Assembly (NCBI RefSeq): GCF_000426725.1
Contig: NZ_AUFX01000018.1
Location: 1-64,000, forward strand
Origin: Sporocytophaga myxococcoides DSM 11118
Lineage (GTDB): Bacteria > Bacteroidota > Bacteroidia > Cytophagales > Cytophagaceae
Direction: 5' to 3'
DNA: 64,000 bases
Every line of letters starts with the position of its first letter. The stretch's first letter is position 1. The position numbers and the translations under genes were made by a program. The notes beneath the pieces were generated by a model that made no database searches, was not told the DNA's origin, and was given only the letters and a program-made list of their open reading frames with translations. This document shows, in pieces, positions 9,172 through 18,313 of this stretch.

Positions 9172-9198
9172 CATTTTTAATTTAAAAATGCTTTTTTT
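9172..9198 (+). terminator. Rho-independent terminator
   Basis: A 7-bp stem CATTTTT/AAAAATG with a 5-nt loop is followed by C and seven T. It lies between the small membrane gene and the T9SS cargo gene, only 29 bp before the latter's ATG, and would end the transcript of the former. Confidence 0.5.
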
Positions 9199-9227
9199 CA
9201 AAACAACCACATTTATATCATAAGATT

Positions 9228-10826
9228 ATGACAAGACAATTACTTCGCAGAAAAGGTATTTACCTTTCTTGCATTATATTTTTCCTGTTCAATTTAACCA
9301 GGCTATATGGACAACAAGTAAAGCTACCGACAGATACCACATTCAGTGAAAATTTGAGTAAGAATCCTGATAGGGATCTGTACCCTGGAGAGGAGTTTGA
9401 TATTTTCTTTGAAATGACAGGTTTTCCTCCTGGTACTATATATATCGCTCTGATGCATAAAAGCGATGAAGAGATCACCATAGGTGGAACTACAACTGGA
9501 AGTCCGATACACGCTAAGATCCCTTGGGATGCTGTTCCTGGAAACTATGGAGTAAAGGTAGTCGCAGCGACCAGCCTTCCTGGAAGATCTAAAACTATTA
9601 TTATCAGAGATTCTCTGAACTATGACATAAATAAATGGACATCTGTTTCAGGAAACGAAGCAGGCAAATTGCAATTTACAGGAGCAGGCGAAAGAGTAGC
9701 TGTTTCCAAGCCTGTAAACTTCTCTACCGGAGGATTTATTCAGGTAGATTTCAAATGGCTTCAAACGAATACTACTGCGAATTCAGATGTCTATATCGAA
9801 TACTCTACCGACTATGGTGCAACATGGCAGCAAGGAACAAAACTTTCACCTGCTGTGAATTACGATAAATTCATGTTATATGATTTTCCGGCCTCTGCAA
9901 ATTCAGACCATACACTTGTTCGTTTTAAACAACCAAATTATGCAGCAGGGACAGATGGTTGGAAAATAGATCTCATATTATTGGATGAGCAAGGCAACAC
10001 TATAATGCCTAACTACTATGAAAATATTCACTTTGCAGTACTAGGTCCTGGTATCATTCTTAATAATCCTGATTCAAGGACAATTTGTGATGGACAGGCT
10101 ACAACTTATAGCTTCACAACAAGAGGAACATTTCCGGAAGGCAATGTTTTTACTGCTCAGGTATCCGATAAATTAGGAAATTTTGATAATCCGATAGATA
10201 TAGGAACATTATCTTCAACAACCGGTGGAACGATCAATGCAACATTCCCTGACAACCTGCAAGCAGGGAACCTTTATAAAGTCAGAATTATTGCAGTTGC
10301 AGGCGGAAAAAATATCAGTGCTTCCGATGCATCTCCTCACCTTGAGCTAGGGGAATATTGGAATTCCACAATTACCAAAGATCAAAATATACTTATAGCG
10401 CCCGAAGGTACAAATTACCAGTGGTACAAGGATAACCAATTAGTTGATGGAGCAACAGGAAAAACTTTTGAAACTAGCTCTTCAGGATATTACTCTTGCA
10501 AGGTAACCGGAACTGACGGGTGTTCTTATATTACCTCTGCATTTGGAGTGGGGATATTAGGAAACTATAAAAAATTGGCAGCAGAAAACTTTACTTTGTT
10601 TCCAAACCCTTCAAACGACAAAATTACGCTTACTTCATTAAATACACTTCAAGGAGAAATAGAAGTAAGCCTGCATACCTCGACTGGTGAAAAAGTATAT
10701 TTTCAAAAAATTTATCTTAACCAATCAACTTTAGATATAGATCTTAATGGATTTAAAAGAGGAGTTTATTATCTGATGATCATTCATGATGATGAACGGG
10801 TCTATAAACCAGTCTTGAAGCTTTAA
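9228..10826 (+). CDS. Large secreted T9SS cargo protein with Ig-like regions
   Basis: A 532-residue secreted protein. A signal peptide occupies residues 1-29 (ending RLYGQ). The middle contains beta-rich segments, including a jelly-roll-like stretch (about 125-245) and an Ig-like segment near 385-440 (APEGTNYQWYKDNQLVDGA, with a Cys pair in SGYYSCKVTGTDGC). Residues about 455-532 (FTLFPNPSNDKITLTS to YKPVLKL) are a type A T9SS sorting domain. It is exported across the outer membrane by T9SS, but I recognise no catalytic domain. The gene has its own terminator at 10839-10875. Confidence 0.8.
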   Translation: MTRQLLRRKGIYLSCIIFFLFNLTRLYGQQVKLPTDTTFSENLSKNPDRDLYPGEEFDIFFEMTGFPPGTIYIALMHKSDEEITIGGTTTGSPIHAKIPWDAVPGNYGVKVVAATSLPGRSKTIIIRDSLNYDINKWTSVSGNEAGKLQFTGAGERVAVSKPVNFSTGGFIQVDFKWLQTNTTANSDVYIEYSTDYGATWQQGTKLSPAVNYDKFMLYDFPASANSDHTLVRFKQPNYAAGTDGWKIDLILLDEQGNTIMPNYYENIHFAVLGPGIILNNPDSRTICDGQATTYSFTTRGTFPEGNVFTAQVSDKLGNFDNPIDIGTLSSTTGGTINATFPDNLQAGNLYKVRIIAVAGGKNISASDASPHLELGEYWNSTITKDQNILIAPEGTNYQWYKDNQLVDGATGKTFETSSSGYYSCKVTGTDGCSYITSAFGVGILGNYKKLAAENFTLFPNPSNDKITLTSLNTLQGEIEVSLHTSTGEKVYFQKIYLNQSTLDIDLNGFKRGVYYLMIIHDDERVYKPVLKL

Positions 10827-10838
10827 TTAATACAGTTA

Positions 10839-10875
10839 ATACGGAAAGCCTTGATTATATGGCTTTCCGTATTTT
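10839..10875 (+). terminator. Strong rho-independent terminator
   Basis: A perfect 12-bp stem, ATACGGAAAGCC with GGCTTTCCGTAT, has a 10-nt loop and is followed by TTT. It sits 13 bp after the stop of the T9SS cargo gene. Confidence 0.8.
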
Positions 10876-11003
10876 AAAAGAACGGACTTCATTAGAAACA
10901 TAGAATCACTTACCTTTTGAACTCTTTTGGTCATTTCATAAGATGACTTCCGATTTCCCTGAAAACTGGCTAAATTGTATCCAGATTTAAGGTTTTCAGT
11001 AGG

Positions 11004-11750
11004 ATGAAAGTATCAGGTAACGGAAAAGAAAAAAAGAAGAAAAAAATCAAGCTCACTCTTTTTGCACGTGTACTTATTTTTATCATTCTGTTCTGTGCTG
11101 CATTTCTAATCTGGAATAAATTCAGATTCCTTTTGAATAACCAACCTTTCCTGGACAATAAGAATTATCCGCTTGAACTGGATTCCATCAATACAATTAA
11201 GAAAAAATTGTATAAAAAAAGAGCTGGAAAAGCTGAGCTGGAAAAGAATTTCCTTAGTCTGATCAATAAAAAGGTTTTCCCTTATTGGTATGGCACCAAA
11301 TGGGACTTCAATGGCACAACTGAAACACCTAATGAAGGAAGCATAGCCTGTGGATACTTTGTAACAACTGTACTAAGGGATATGGGAGTACCAATCAAAA
11401 GAAGCAGAATGGCCCAATGTCCCTCGGAAGAGATGATTAGAAGTCTCGTCTCAAAAAAGAATGTTCATCATTTGTCTGGCCTTGATATTAATGAATTTGA
11501 AACGAAGTTGAAGCTGTTTGGCAATGGATTATATGTGGTTGGATTGGACAAACATACCGGATTTATACTTCTATCAAGCAATGGGAATTACTTTATTCAT
11601 TCCAGTGGCATGTATCCATTTCAAGTTGTAAAAGAACCATTATTAAAATCAGGTGTACTCAGTAAATCAAACTACAGAGTCGTTGGTAAACTAAGCTCTG
11701 ATGATATTTTTCTGAGAAAGTGGGTAAAGACCAACCGGCCTCGAAGCTGA
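11004..11750 (+). CDS. Membrane-anchored papain-like (NlpC/P60-CHAP type) candidate
   Basis: A 248-residue protein. A lysine-rich cytoplasmic start (KEKKKKKIK) is followed by one membrane segment (about 19-37), with the rest predicted periplasmic. The core has SIACGYFVTTVLRDMG with Cys116 at a helix start, and LDKHTGFIL with His184 followed by a second His199. A Cys at a helix N-terminus then His in a beta-strand is the arrangement of NlpC/P60 and CHAP amidohydrolases. The fold and activity are inference from this pattern. It lies next to, but convergent with, the DUF4157 gene. Confidence 0.55.
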   Translation: MKVSGNGKEKKKKKIKLTLFARVLIFIILFCAAFLIWNKFRFLLNNQPFLDNKNYPLELDSINTIKKKLYKKRAGKAELEKNFLSLINKKVFPYWYGTKWDFNGTTETPNEGSIACGYFVTTVLRDMGVPIKRSRMAQCPSEEMIRSLVSKKNVHHLSGLDINEFETKLKLFGNGLYVVGLDKHTGFILLSSNGNYFIHSSGMYPFQVVKEPLLKSGVLSKSNYRVVGKLSSDDIFLRKWVKTNRPRS

Positions 11751-11763
11751 AATTAATCGGCTA

Positions 11764-13848
11764 TCAATTAACTATCTCCTTTTTTTCGGTTGAGGCTGCA
11801 TTATCGTTTTCCACAGGAACTTCTTTAGACTTTGTTTCTTCCTTTTTCCCATCTTTCTTTATCTCATCTATCGTAGGAGGAAACTTTTGCTTTTCTTCAT
11901 ACTCCCATGCTGACTGATGTCTGTTACCTACAGGGCTAGGTGTTATAATTGGTAATTTTTCATTCTTTGAATTTTCTTTCCACATTGGATCATATTCTTT
12001 AGATAAAATATTTTCAACATATCCTCTTAATATGGTCAGATCTGATGGCGAATATAATACACTTGCTATTTTGAAAGAGACATTATACTTGATCAATTGA
12101 AGACAATGATCTCCGGTAATAAAACGTACCCATCCATAAGGGCTGATACATGCAACTGTCAAAGAAGAATGTTTTCCTTGATCATAATCATCATTTACAA
12201 TTTTTAAGAGACTGGTTATCTGCCTTGAATCATTTTCCTCAAACGGTTGATCATCAAGTTTTGCTTTACCGACGAGGTTGTTCATTTTACTTTCTAATGT
12301 GCTTACGCGGTCCTTTACTTCAATATACTGGGCTATGCCTTTTTCATCTTCATATTGCAAATCGATATCTTGTTTAGGATGTGCTCCTGCAAATGGTAAG
12401 GTGCGGGGCCTCATTTCTCCCATAACCACCGGTTTTCCTTCTATGATGCGTTTCTCATCGAGAAGAATAGACAGTGCCTGAAGCTCTGCAAGTATGCCCG
12501 AATACGCTCCTTTTTCAGAATTATCTTTAAGCTTAAGTAAATGTAGGATAAAACTTTTTTTATCAACAAGATCGCGTAGGTAGCCTAAAAAATAACATTC
12601 TTCTGTCGTAAGAAATAAAGCTTTAAGGAATTGTGGCGAAATATCATTTCCTCCTGTATCTGCTAGTAGAACGTTAAAATTATGCAGTATTTCTGCACTT
12701 TCAATCCCCAGCTCTCCCAATATTTTATTAAATTTATCCCAACCCGCATTCTTAATTTCTTCTTCAAAATTCCTTCCCGATTTATCAATCTTTTCAACTT
12801 TCTTTTCTTTCTTAACTTCATTATCTTTAATTAAAGTTGCTATGTCAATTTGTTTGATCACCTCTATAATTAAAGTCTCGATTGCGCCAAACACTTCAGA
12901 TGAAACACCTTTTCCAGTAATCAGATTCTTTTTTATAGTAAGAATGTTTTTTTTGCTGAGCTTTGTCTTAAGGCCATTAAGTTTTATTCTTGCGCCCCTG
13001 CATGTCGGACTTCCGATAATACCACAATCTTTATTAGTAATATAATCTTTAATCTCCTGCAATGCGTCAGTAAGATATCGGGTTAAAGCATCTGCATCAT
13101 CGGTTTTAAAGTCATCTTCAAATCTTTGTATTACCAATGGAGAACTAGTTAATGTGTTAACATGTCTCTGCACAGTAGACTTCGGCCCTGCTCCTGTCTG
13201 TTGCTGTACATGAGTAAGTTCATGAGCCACCAGTTCCTGTCCCTCCTTACTCTCTGGTTTAAACTCTCCTGATTTAAAAAATATATCACTTCCGGTTGTA
13301 AATGCTTTGGCCTGTATTGTTTTATTCAATTTGTCGGAATTATTATCTGTATGAATTTTAACCTTGCTGAAGTCCGCACCAAATGCATTTTCCATTGGAG
13401 TCTTAACTGAATCAGGCAATGCACTTCCTCTTCCTCTTGAACTTTCAATTTTACCTTCAACATCTGATTCAGGTTCGCTTATTTCATCGGGTCCAGCCAT
13501 TTTCATTATCCTCTGAGAAACCTGGGTATTCCCACTAATCGCATTTATATTTTCTGAAGTAGTCCAATCATTTGATGGATTGGTGATTTTATTTACCACA
13601 CTTTTAGCTACATTATCTGCTTCCTGCTCATATTTATCATTTGGCTGCCCTACTGTAAGTTTCGGCTGAATCATAGGATAAGTCATTCCCATAGAACTTG
13701 CCACCTGCATACCATAGCCGTTATTTTGTAAATGATCACTTCCATGCCTAGACAACTTTCCATAGTCTTGACTGACCAATGAAGATTTGGTCTGTATAGA
13801 TACATTTCTTTGTAAAGAGATATCCTTTTGAACTTTTTCAGAAGACAT
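11764..13848 (-). CDS. DUF4157 protein with probable PD-(D/E)XK nuclease region
   Basis: A 694-residue protein. Residues about 143-222 form a DUF4157 domain (LPDSVKTPMENAFGADFSKV, zinc-protease-like HELTH at 209-213), a domain abundant in cargo of extracellular contractile injection systems and large polymorphic toxins. Residues about 445-560 show E455, D494/D496 and E510-V-K512 (IDLQYEDEKGIAQYIEVKDR), the spacing of a PD-(D/E)XK nuclease core. No signal peptide is present. The tail 640-694 is charged and disordered. No injection-system structural genes or obvious immunity gene lie nearby. DUF4157 is a firm call; the nuclease is an inference. Confidence 0.75.
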   Translation of the reverse strand: MSSEKVQKDISLQRNVSIQTKSSLVSQDYGKLSRHGSDHLQNNGYGMQVASSMGMTYPMIQPKLTVGQPNDKYEQEADNVAKSVVNKITNPSNDWTTSENINAISGNTQVSQRIMKMAGPDEISEPESDVEGKIESSRGRGSALPDSVKTPMENAFGADFSKVKIHTDNNSDKLNKTIQAKAFTTGSDIFFKSGEFKPESKEGQELVAHELTHVQQQTGAGPKSTVQRHVNTLTSSPLVIQRFEDDFKTDDADALTRYLTDALQEIKDYITNKDCGIIGSPTCRGARIKLNGLKTKLSKKNILTIKKNLITGKGVSSEVFGAIETLIIEVIKQIDIATLIKDNEVKKEKKVEKIDKSGRNFEEEIKNAGWDKFNKILGELGIESAEILHNFNVLLADTGGNDISPQFLKALFLTTEECYFLGYLRDLVDKKSFILHLLKLKDNSEKGAYSGILAELQALSILLDEKRIIEGKPVVMGEMRPRTLPFAGAHPKQDIDLQYEDEKGIAQYIEVKDRVSTLESKMNNLVGKAKLDDQPFEENDSRQITSLLKIVNDDYDQGKHSSLTVACISPYGWVRFITGDHCLQLIKYNVSFKIASVLYSPSDLTILRGYVENILSKEYDPMWKENSKNEKLPIITPSPVGNRHQSAWEYEEKQKFPPTIDEIKKDGKKEETKSKEVPVENDNAASTEKKEIVN

Positions 13849-14041
13849 AGCACGTATTGAGGAATTAAAAATTCCGTTAAGATGATAATAAAATTTACTG
13901 GAAAGCCATGAGAATAATACACCTTAGGGACACCTGTATTATTCTGTTTATTAATTGAGAATGAAATATATAAAATAGATTTCCTAAAACAAAACAATAC
14001 TATTTCATCCTAAAGATTGGCGCTTATTTTGACTTAAAAGA

Positions 14042-14081
14042 AAAAGGGACTGTTTTAATAATAATCAAAACAGTCCCTTTT
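14042..14081. terminator. Terminator hairpin downstream of fadD
   Basis: A perfect 15-bp inverted repeat AAAAGGGACTGTTTT/AAAACAGTCCCTTTT has a 10-nt loop and A/T runs on both sides. It lies 25 bp past the fadD stop on the minus strand, and its symmetry would let it act in both directions. Confidence 0.85.
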
Positions 14082-14105
14082 AAAGAATAATTTCAAAATC
14101 CTTTT

Positions 14106-15761
14106 TTATTCCATCAACCTTCTCAATATTTTACCAACATTGCTTTTCGGTAGTTCTGTTCTGAACACGATATGCTTAGGTACTTTATAAGACGTCAGAT
14201 ATTTTCTGCAATGCTCTATAATTTCTTCTTCTGTAAGAGATGGATCTTTCTTCACGATAAATGCTTTTACCGCTTCATTGGTTTTATCATCCGGAATGCC
14301 TTTCACTCCTGCTTCCAGTATTTTAGGATGCATACATAGCACCTCTTCCACTTCATTTGGATATACATTAAATCCGCTCACCAGCACCATTTCTTTCTTT
14401 CTGTCAACTATTCGGAAGAAACCGTCTTTATCAATAGCAGCCATATCGCCTGACTTAAACCATTCACCCACCATAACATTAGCAGTTTCATCCGGCCTTT
14501 GCCAGTAGCCAGCCATTACCTGCGGACCTTTGATCCAAAGCTCTCCCGGCTCATCTATGCCTACTTCCTGACCGTCATCATTCATCACCTTCATCTCAGT
14601 ACTTGGAATAGGCAAACCGATCGAACCGAGTCTCATTCTTCCATCAACAGGATTTACGCAAGCAACAGGAGAAGTTTCGGTTAGACCGTATCCCTCAGCA
14701 AGCTTAGTCTTTGTTACCTCTTCCCACTTCAGAGCAACTGGTTTCTGAACCGCCATCCCACCGCCGACAGTCATTTTAAGACGCGAGAAGTCTACAGTCT
14801 TAAAAGCTTCCTGATTTAAAAGACCATTAAACAAGGTATTTACTCCAGTCATCAATGTGAACGGATACGTTTTAAGCTCTTTGATGAAGGCTTTCATATC
14901 TTTTGGATTGGTGATCAGGATATTTTTAGCGCCATATTTCATCATTACCAAAAGGTTTGCAGTTAATGCAAATATGTGGTATAGCGGAAGCGGCGTGATC
15001 ACAACTTCTTCTCCGTCTTTCAATACCGGCTTAAACCATTCATAACTTTGAAGCATATTAGCTACAATGTTTCTGTGAGTAAGCATGGCACCTTTAGATA
15101 CTCCGGTTGTTCCCCCTGTATATTGTAAAAAGCAAACGTCAGAACCTTTAAGCTCTGGCCTTGTCCATGAAGAACTTTTACCCAGTTTCAATGCATCATT
15201 GAACTTAACCGCTTCATGAATATTAAAGGCTGGCACCATCTTTTTAACATACTTAAGCACGAAATTCACGATAGCTCCTTTAAAAGCTCCCTGCATATCT
15301 CCTACTTGCGTTATGATTATGTTCTTGATGTCCGTATTTTTCCTGATAGCCTCCAGTTTATCGGCAAAATTGGCAAGGATCACAATCGCTTTGGCACCTG
15401 AATCTTTAAACTGGTGCTCCATTTCGCGCTCAGTATAAAGAGGGTTGGTGTTTACAATCGTTAGGCCAGCTTTGATAGCTCCGAAGATTACCACTGGATT
15501 CTGTAAAAGATTCGGCATCTGAATCCCAATTCTATCCCCCTTTTTCAGTTTTGCATGGTTCTGCAGATAAGATGCAAACTGAGTTGAATATTCATCGAGT
15601 TGCTTAAAAGTCATGGTCTTACCCATGTTCACAAAACCAACAAGATCCCCGTATTTTTTAACACAATCCTCAAAAAAATGCAGTACCGAAGCATAAGCAT
15701 CAGGATTTATTTCCGGATTGACCTCCTTCGGGTATTGGTTTAACCAGGGTTTACTTGCCAT
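14106..15761 (-). CDS. fadD: Long-chain fatty acid-CoA ligase (FadD type)
   Basis: A 551-residue AMP-forming acyl-CoA synthetase, close in length and layout to E. coli FadD (561). It activates long-chain fatty acids with ATP and CoA for beta-oxidation or phospholipid synthesis. Visible motifs are the P-loop YTGGTTGVSKG (214-224), the adenylate motif EGYGLTETSP (near 355), GEWFKSGD (near 435) and the C-terminal KSNVGKILRR with the catalytic lysine. The N-terminal PWLNQYPKEV is typical of this subfamily. The gene is monocistronic with a strong terminator downstream. Confidence 0.93.
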   Translation of the reverse strand: MASKPWLNQYPKEVNPEINPDAYASVLHFFEDCVKKYGDLVGFVNMGKTMTFKQLDEYSTQFASYLQNHAKLKKGDRIGIQMPNLLQNPVVIFGAIKAGLTIVNTNPLYTEREMEHQFKDSGAKAIVILANFADKLEAIRKNTDIKNIIITQVGDMQGAFKGAIVNFVLKYVKKMVPAFNIHEAVKFNDALKLGKSSSWTRPELKGSDVCFLQYTGGTTGVSKGAMLTHRNIVANMLQSYEWFKPVLKDGEEVVITPLPLYHIFALTANLLVMMKYGAKNILITNPKDMKAFIKELKTYPFTLMTGVNTLFNGLLNQEAFKTVDFSRLKMTVGGGMAVQKPVALKWEEVTKTKLAEGYGLTETSPVACVNPVDGRMRLGSIGLPIPSTEMKVMNDDGQEVGIDEPGELWIKGPQVMAGYWQRPDETANVMVGEWFKSGDMAAIDKDGFFRIVDRKKEMVLVSGFNVYPNEVEEVLCMHPKILEAGVKGIPDDKTNEAVKAFIVKKDPSLTEEEIIEHCRKYLTSYKVPKHIVFRTELPKSNVGKILRRLME

Positions 15762-15923
15762 GACAATATCTGTTTAGTAGTTATTTGTAAAAACGAAATC
15801 GGAATATAACAGGTTTATACGGTTTGAAAAAATATTCCGTAACAATGATAAATTATAAAGTTTTCAACAAGAAAAATTCTAAAGCTTCTGAAAATTAAAG
15901 GGTACTAATTCCCTGCTTAAAAA

Positions 15924-17372
15924 TCATTTTTCTGTAGTTCCAGCTGCAATGGATCTGGCCATTTTATTGAAAATAAAATGATGAAAAGGCAGCATCAGAT
16001 ACCAATATAACCTTCCCGGTAGACCTTTCGGTCTAAAGGTTGCTATCTGTTGCAGGAAATTCTTCTCATTGCGCCGAACAAACTTCCACTCAAGCCAGGC
16101 TTCGCCAGGCACTTTCATTTCGGCAAATAAGAGAAGCCTTCCTGCTTTTCTATCCGAAAGAATAACTCTCCAAAAGTCAAGCGCATCACCATTGTTCAGA
16201 CGATTAGGGTCCCGTCTCCCCCTTCTTAAACCGACACCACCAACGAGTTTATCCATCATGCCTCTGATTTTCCAGAGCCTGTCTGAAGCATACCAGCCAT
16301 TTCGTCCTCCGATGGACCAAAGTTTATCTTTAGCATCTTCAATATCGGTTTTCAATTCTGTCTCCTGTTTGTCTCTAGAACATCCGAACATAGGAACCTG
16401 AATCAGGTCCATCATTGAATATTGAGCCTCACTGCTGACAAAAGAATCTTTCCAGCTTGATACAACCATATTTTCCTCAATCTTTCTGAAGGCCGTCTTC
16501 ACTGATTCTTTGTAAGTGATTGGCTGAATGTTTAATATTTTTTCCAGCTCCTTATCCTTTGCCACTACATCTATTTTCATGCTTTCTACAAGGTTTACAG
16601 CAAGATTATAGGAAGTAGACGTGATGAAATACAGCCAATATGAAGACAAGCGCGGAGTCATAAAAGGAACATTGATCATGTACCGTTTTAAATGCCTTAC
16701 TTCCGCATACTGTAGCATCAGCTGTTTATAGGTCAACACTTCAGGTCCGCTGATATCAAATGTTTTATTGAGACAATGTTCATTCAACATTACACCAGTA
16801 AGAAACTTTATAACATCTCCCACCCCTATAGGCTGGATTTTATTATTTACCCATTTAGGAGTGATCATTATCGGAAGCTTCTCTACCAGATCTCTTATGA
16901 TTTCGAAGGAAGCACTTCCTGAGCCCACAATAATACCGGCGCGCAGAACGGTCAAGGGTATTTTAGATTCCCCTAATACACTTTCCACCATCTTTCTTGA
17001 TCTAAGATGAGGAGAAAGAACTTCTTCATTTACGATACCGGTAAGAAAAATAATTTGACGGGCAGAGCTGGCATCCATATAGTTGACAAAATTATGAGCA
17101 GAGGAACGTTCTTTGTCTTCAAACTTTCCAATAGAACCGGATAAAGAATGGATAAGATAAAATGCTACATCAAAATCCAAAGGGGCACTATTAATATCTA
17201 CAGACTTTAAAAAATCCACTTCGAATACGGACACTTTATCCTTATATTTATCATAGGTGTCAAGCCTTCTCCGGTCACGGACACAGCAAATCACTTCATG
17301 TCCTTGCTCCAGCAATACAGGTAAAAGTCGTTTTCCTATATATCCGTTGGCTCCTGTTAATAATATTTTCAT
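15924..17372 (-). CDS. SDR-family NAD(P)-binding protein with DUF2867 domain
   Basis: A 482-residue two-domain protein. Residues 1-290 are an atypical short-chain dehydrogenase/NmrA-like Rossmann fold with GANGYIG (7-13) and CVRDRRRL as the cofactor-binding end of beta-2. Residues about 330-475 match DUF2867, a START-like domain (DALDFWRVILSDRKAGRLLL, PGEAWLEWKF, LPGRLYWYLMLPFHHFIF). The same fusion is common in Bacteroidota and Proteobacteria and is usually annotated only as SDR oxidoreductase. The substrate is unknown. Confidence 0.85.
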   Translation of the reverse strand: MKILLTGANGYIGKRLLPVLLEQGHEVICCVRDRRRLDTYDKYKDKVSVFEVDFLKSVDINSAPLDFDVAFYLIHSLSGSIGKFEDKERSSAHNFVNYMDASSARQIIFLTGIVNEEVLSPHLRSRKMVESVLGESKIPLTVLRAGIIVGSGSASFEIIRDLVEKLPIMITPKWVNNKIQPIGVGDVIKFLTGVMLNEHCLNKTFDISGPEVLTYKQLMLQYAEVRHLKRYMINVPFMTPRLSSYWLYFITSTSYNLAVNLVESMKIDVVAKDKELEKILNIQPITYKESVKTAFRKIEENMVVSSWKDSFVSSEAQYSMMDLIQVPMFGCSRDKQETELKTDIEDAKDKLWSIGGRNGWYASDRLWKIRGMMDKLVGGVGLRRGRRDPNRLNNGDALDFWRVILSDRKAGRLLLFAEMKVPGEAWLEWKFVRRNEKNFLQQIATFRPKGLPGRLYWYLMLPFHHFIFNKMARSIAAGTTEK

Positions 17373-17463
17373 ATTCCCTGCAGTTCTTATATGAAGAACA
17401 ATGATGATTCCGATTAAGTTAAAATTTGCCTTTTCAGATAAAGTTTTTCATAAAATTGAAGCT

Positions 17464-17589
17464 TTCAATTCAAATCTCCGAGATTTGTAACCCAAAATTC
17501 CAAGTTTATAATTCGAATTTGCATGCTTGTAATTCGAATTTACATGGTTGTAATTTGGATTTCCTGGCTAGAAATTTAAATCTCCTGGC
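17464..17589. repeat. Six degenerate 21-bp tandem repeats
   Basis: Six head-to-tail units of 21 bp start at 17464, 17485, 17506, 17527, 17548 and 17569. The best pair is TTATAATTCGAATTTGCATG and TTGTAATTCGAATTTACATG (first 20 of 21 bases); the outer units are more diverged. A seventh truncated unit may follow at 17590. The array lies in the spacer between the divergent SDR gene and the gene at 17660 and has no spacers, so it is not a CRISPR. Confidence 0.75.
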
Positions 17590-17659
17590 TTTTGGCTAAA
17601 AAGGTAAGATTATATATGAAAAAAATGGTAAGTAACAACCTAGATTCCTTAAAGATCAG

Positions 17660-18274
17660 ATGAAAGATCGAAACACCATACATTCCTTTGAAAAGTTCCT
17701 TGGCAAATCCATTTCCGATATTAAGTATATCGAAACTAAATTTCATTATGACATATCCGGAAACTGGACAAATGTTAATACGGATGATTTCGTTCTTCAT
17801 TCACCAGAATGGGAAATTACTTTTTCAAATGGAGAGAAATGGTTTGTAACAAATCCATTTGATAACTCTGATAGATTAGCTATTCCTAATATGCTCAAAC
17901 TTGAAAGCTTTTCTATAGCTAAGCCGGATGATAAAATACACAAGGTTCCTTATGAATTTGGATGGAAAGATATTCTTGGCCAAGAGATTAGAGGAATCAG
18001 GTTTTATAACGTTACTATCAAAACCAAAAAGCTATTTGGATTTTCATCGAGTAAAAAATACAAGCATATTCAAATTATTGAATTCTTTTATACTAATCAC
18101 TCATTCTGCATCACTGCAATGAATGGAGACATTGGCCATTCCAACTTCTATCCTACAGGCGTTTTGTCTGGAAAGGTTGGATTTTTCTTTAACAAAACTA
18201 TAGTTGATAATATCACTGTTTTGGGAATTACAAAAATTGCGAATCTAATTCACCAAACTTCTGTGAAAAAATAA
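17660..18274 (+). CDS. Hypothetical protein
   Basis: A 204-residue soluble protein without signal peptide or membrane segment. It is rich in aromatic residues and beta-strand patterns (SPEWEITFSNGEKWFVTNPF, FNKTIVDNITVLGITKIANL). I do not recognise a family. It starts about 70 bp after the 21-bp repeat array and is followed 39 bp later by the TPR gene on the same strand. The body has normal codon use, so it is probably real. Confidence 0.55.
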   Translation: MKDRNTIHSFEKFLGKSISDIKYIETKFHYDISGNWTNVNTDDFVLHSPEWEITFSNGEKWFVTNPFDNSDRLAIPNMLKLESFSIAKPDDKIHKVPYEFGWKDILGQEIRGIRFYNVTIKTKKLFGFSSSKKYKHIQIIEFFYTNHSFCITAMNGDIGHSNFYPTGVLSGKVGFFFNKTIVDNITVLGITKIANLIHQTSVKK

Positions 18275-18313
18275 TTATATCTGTTAGCTTTAAATAGTCA
18301 GTGTAGCTTACTA

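Noticed and set aside
17464-17589. Possible CRISPR array from the 21-bp units
   Set aside because: The units are contiguous, with no unique spacers, and there are no cas genes in the window.
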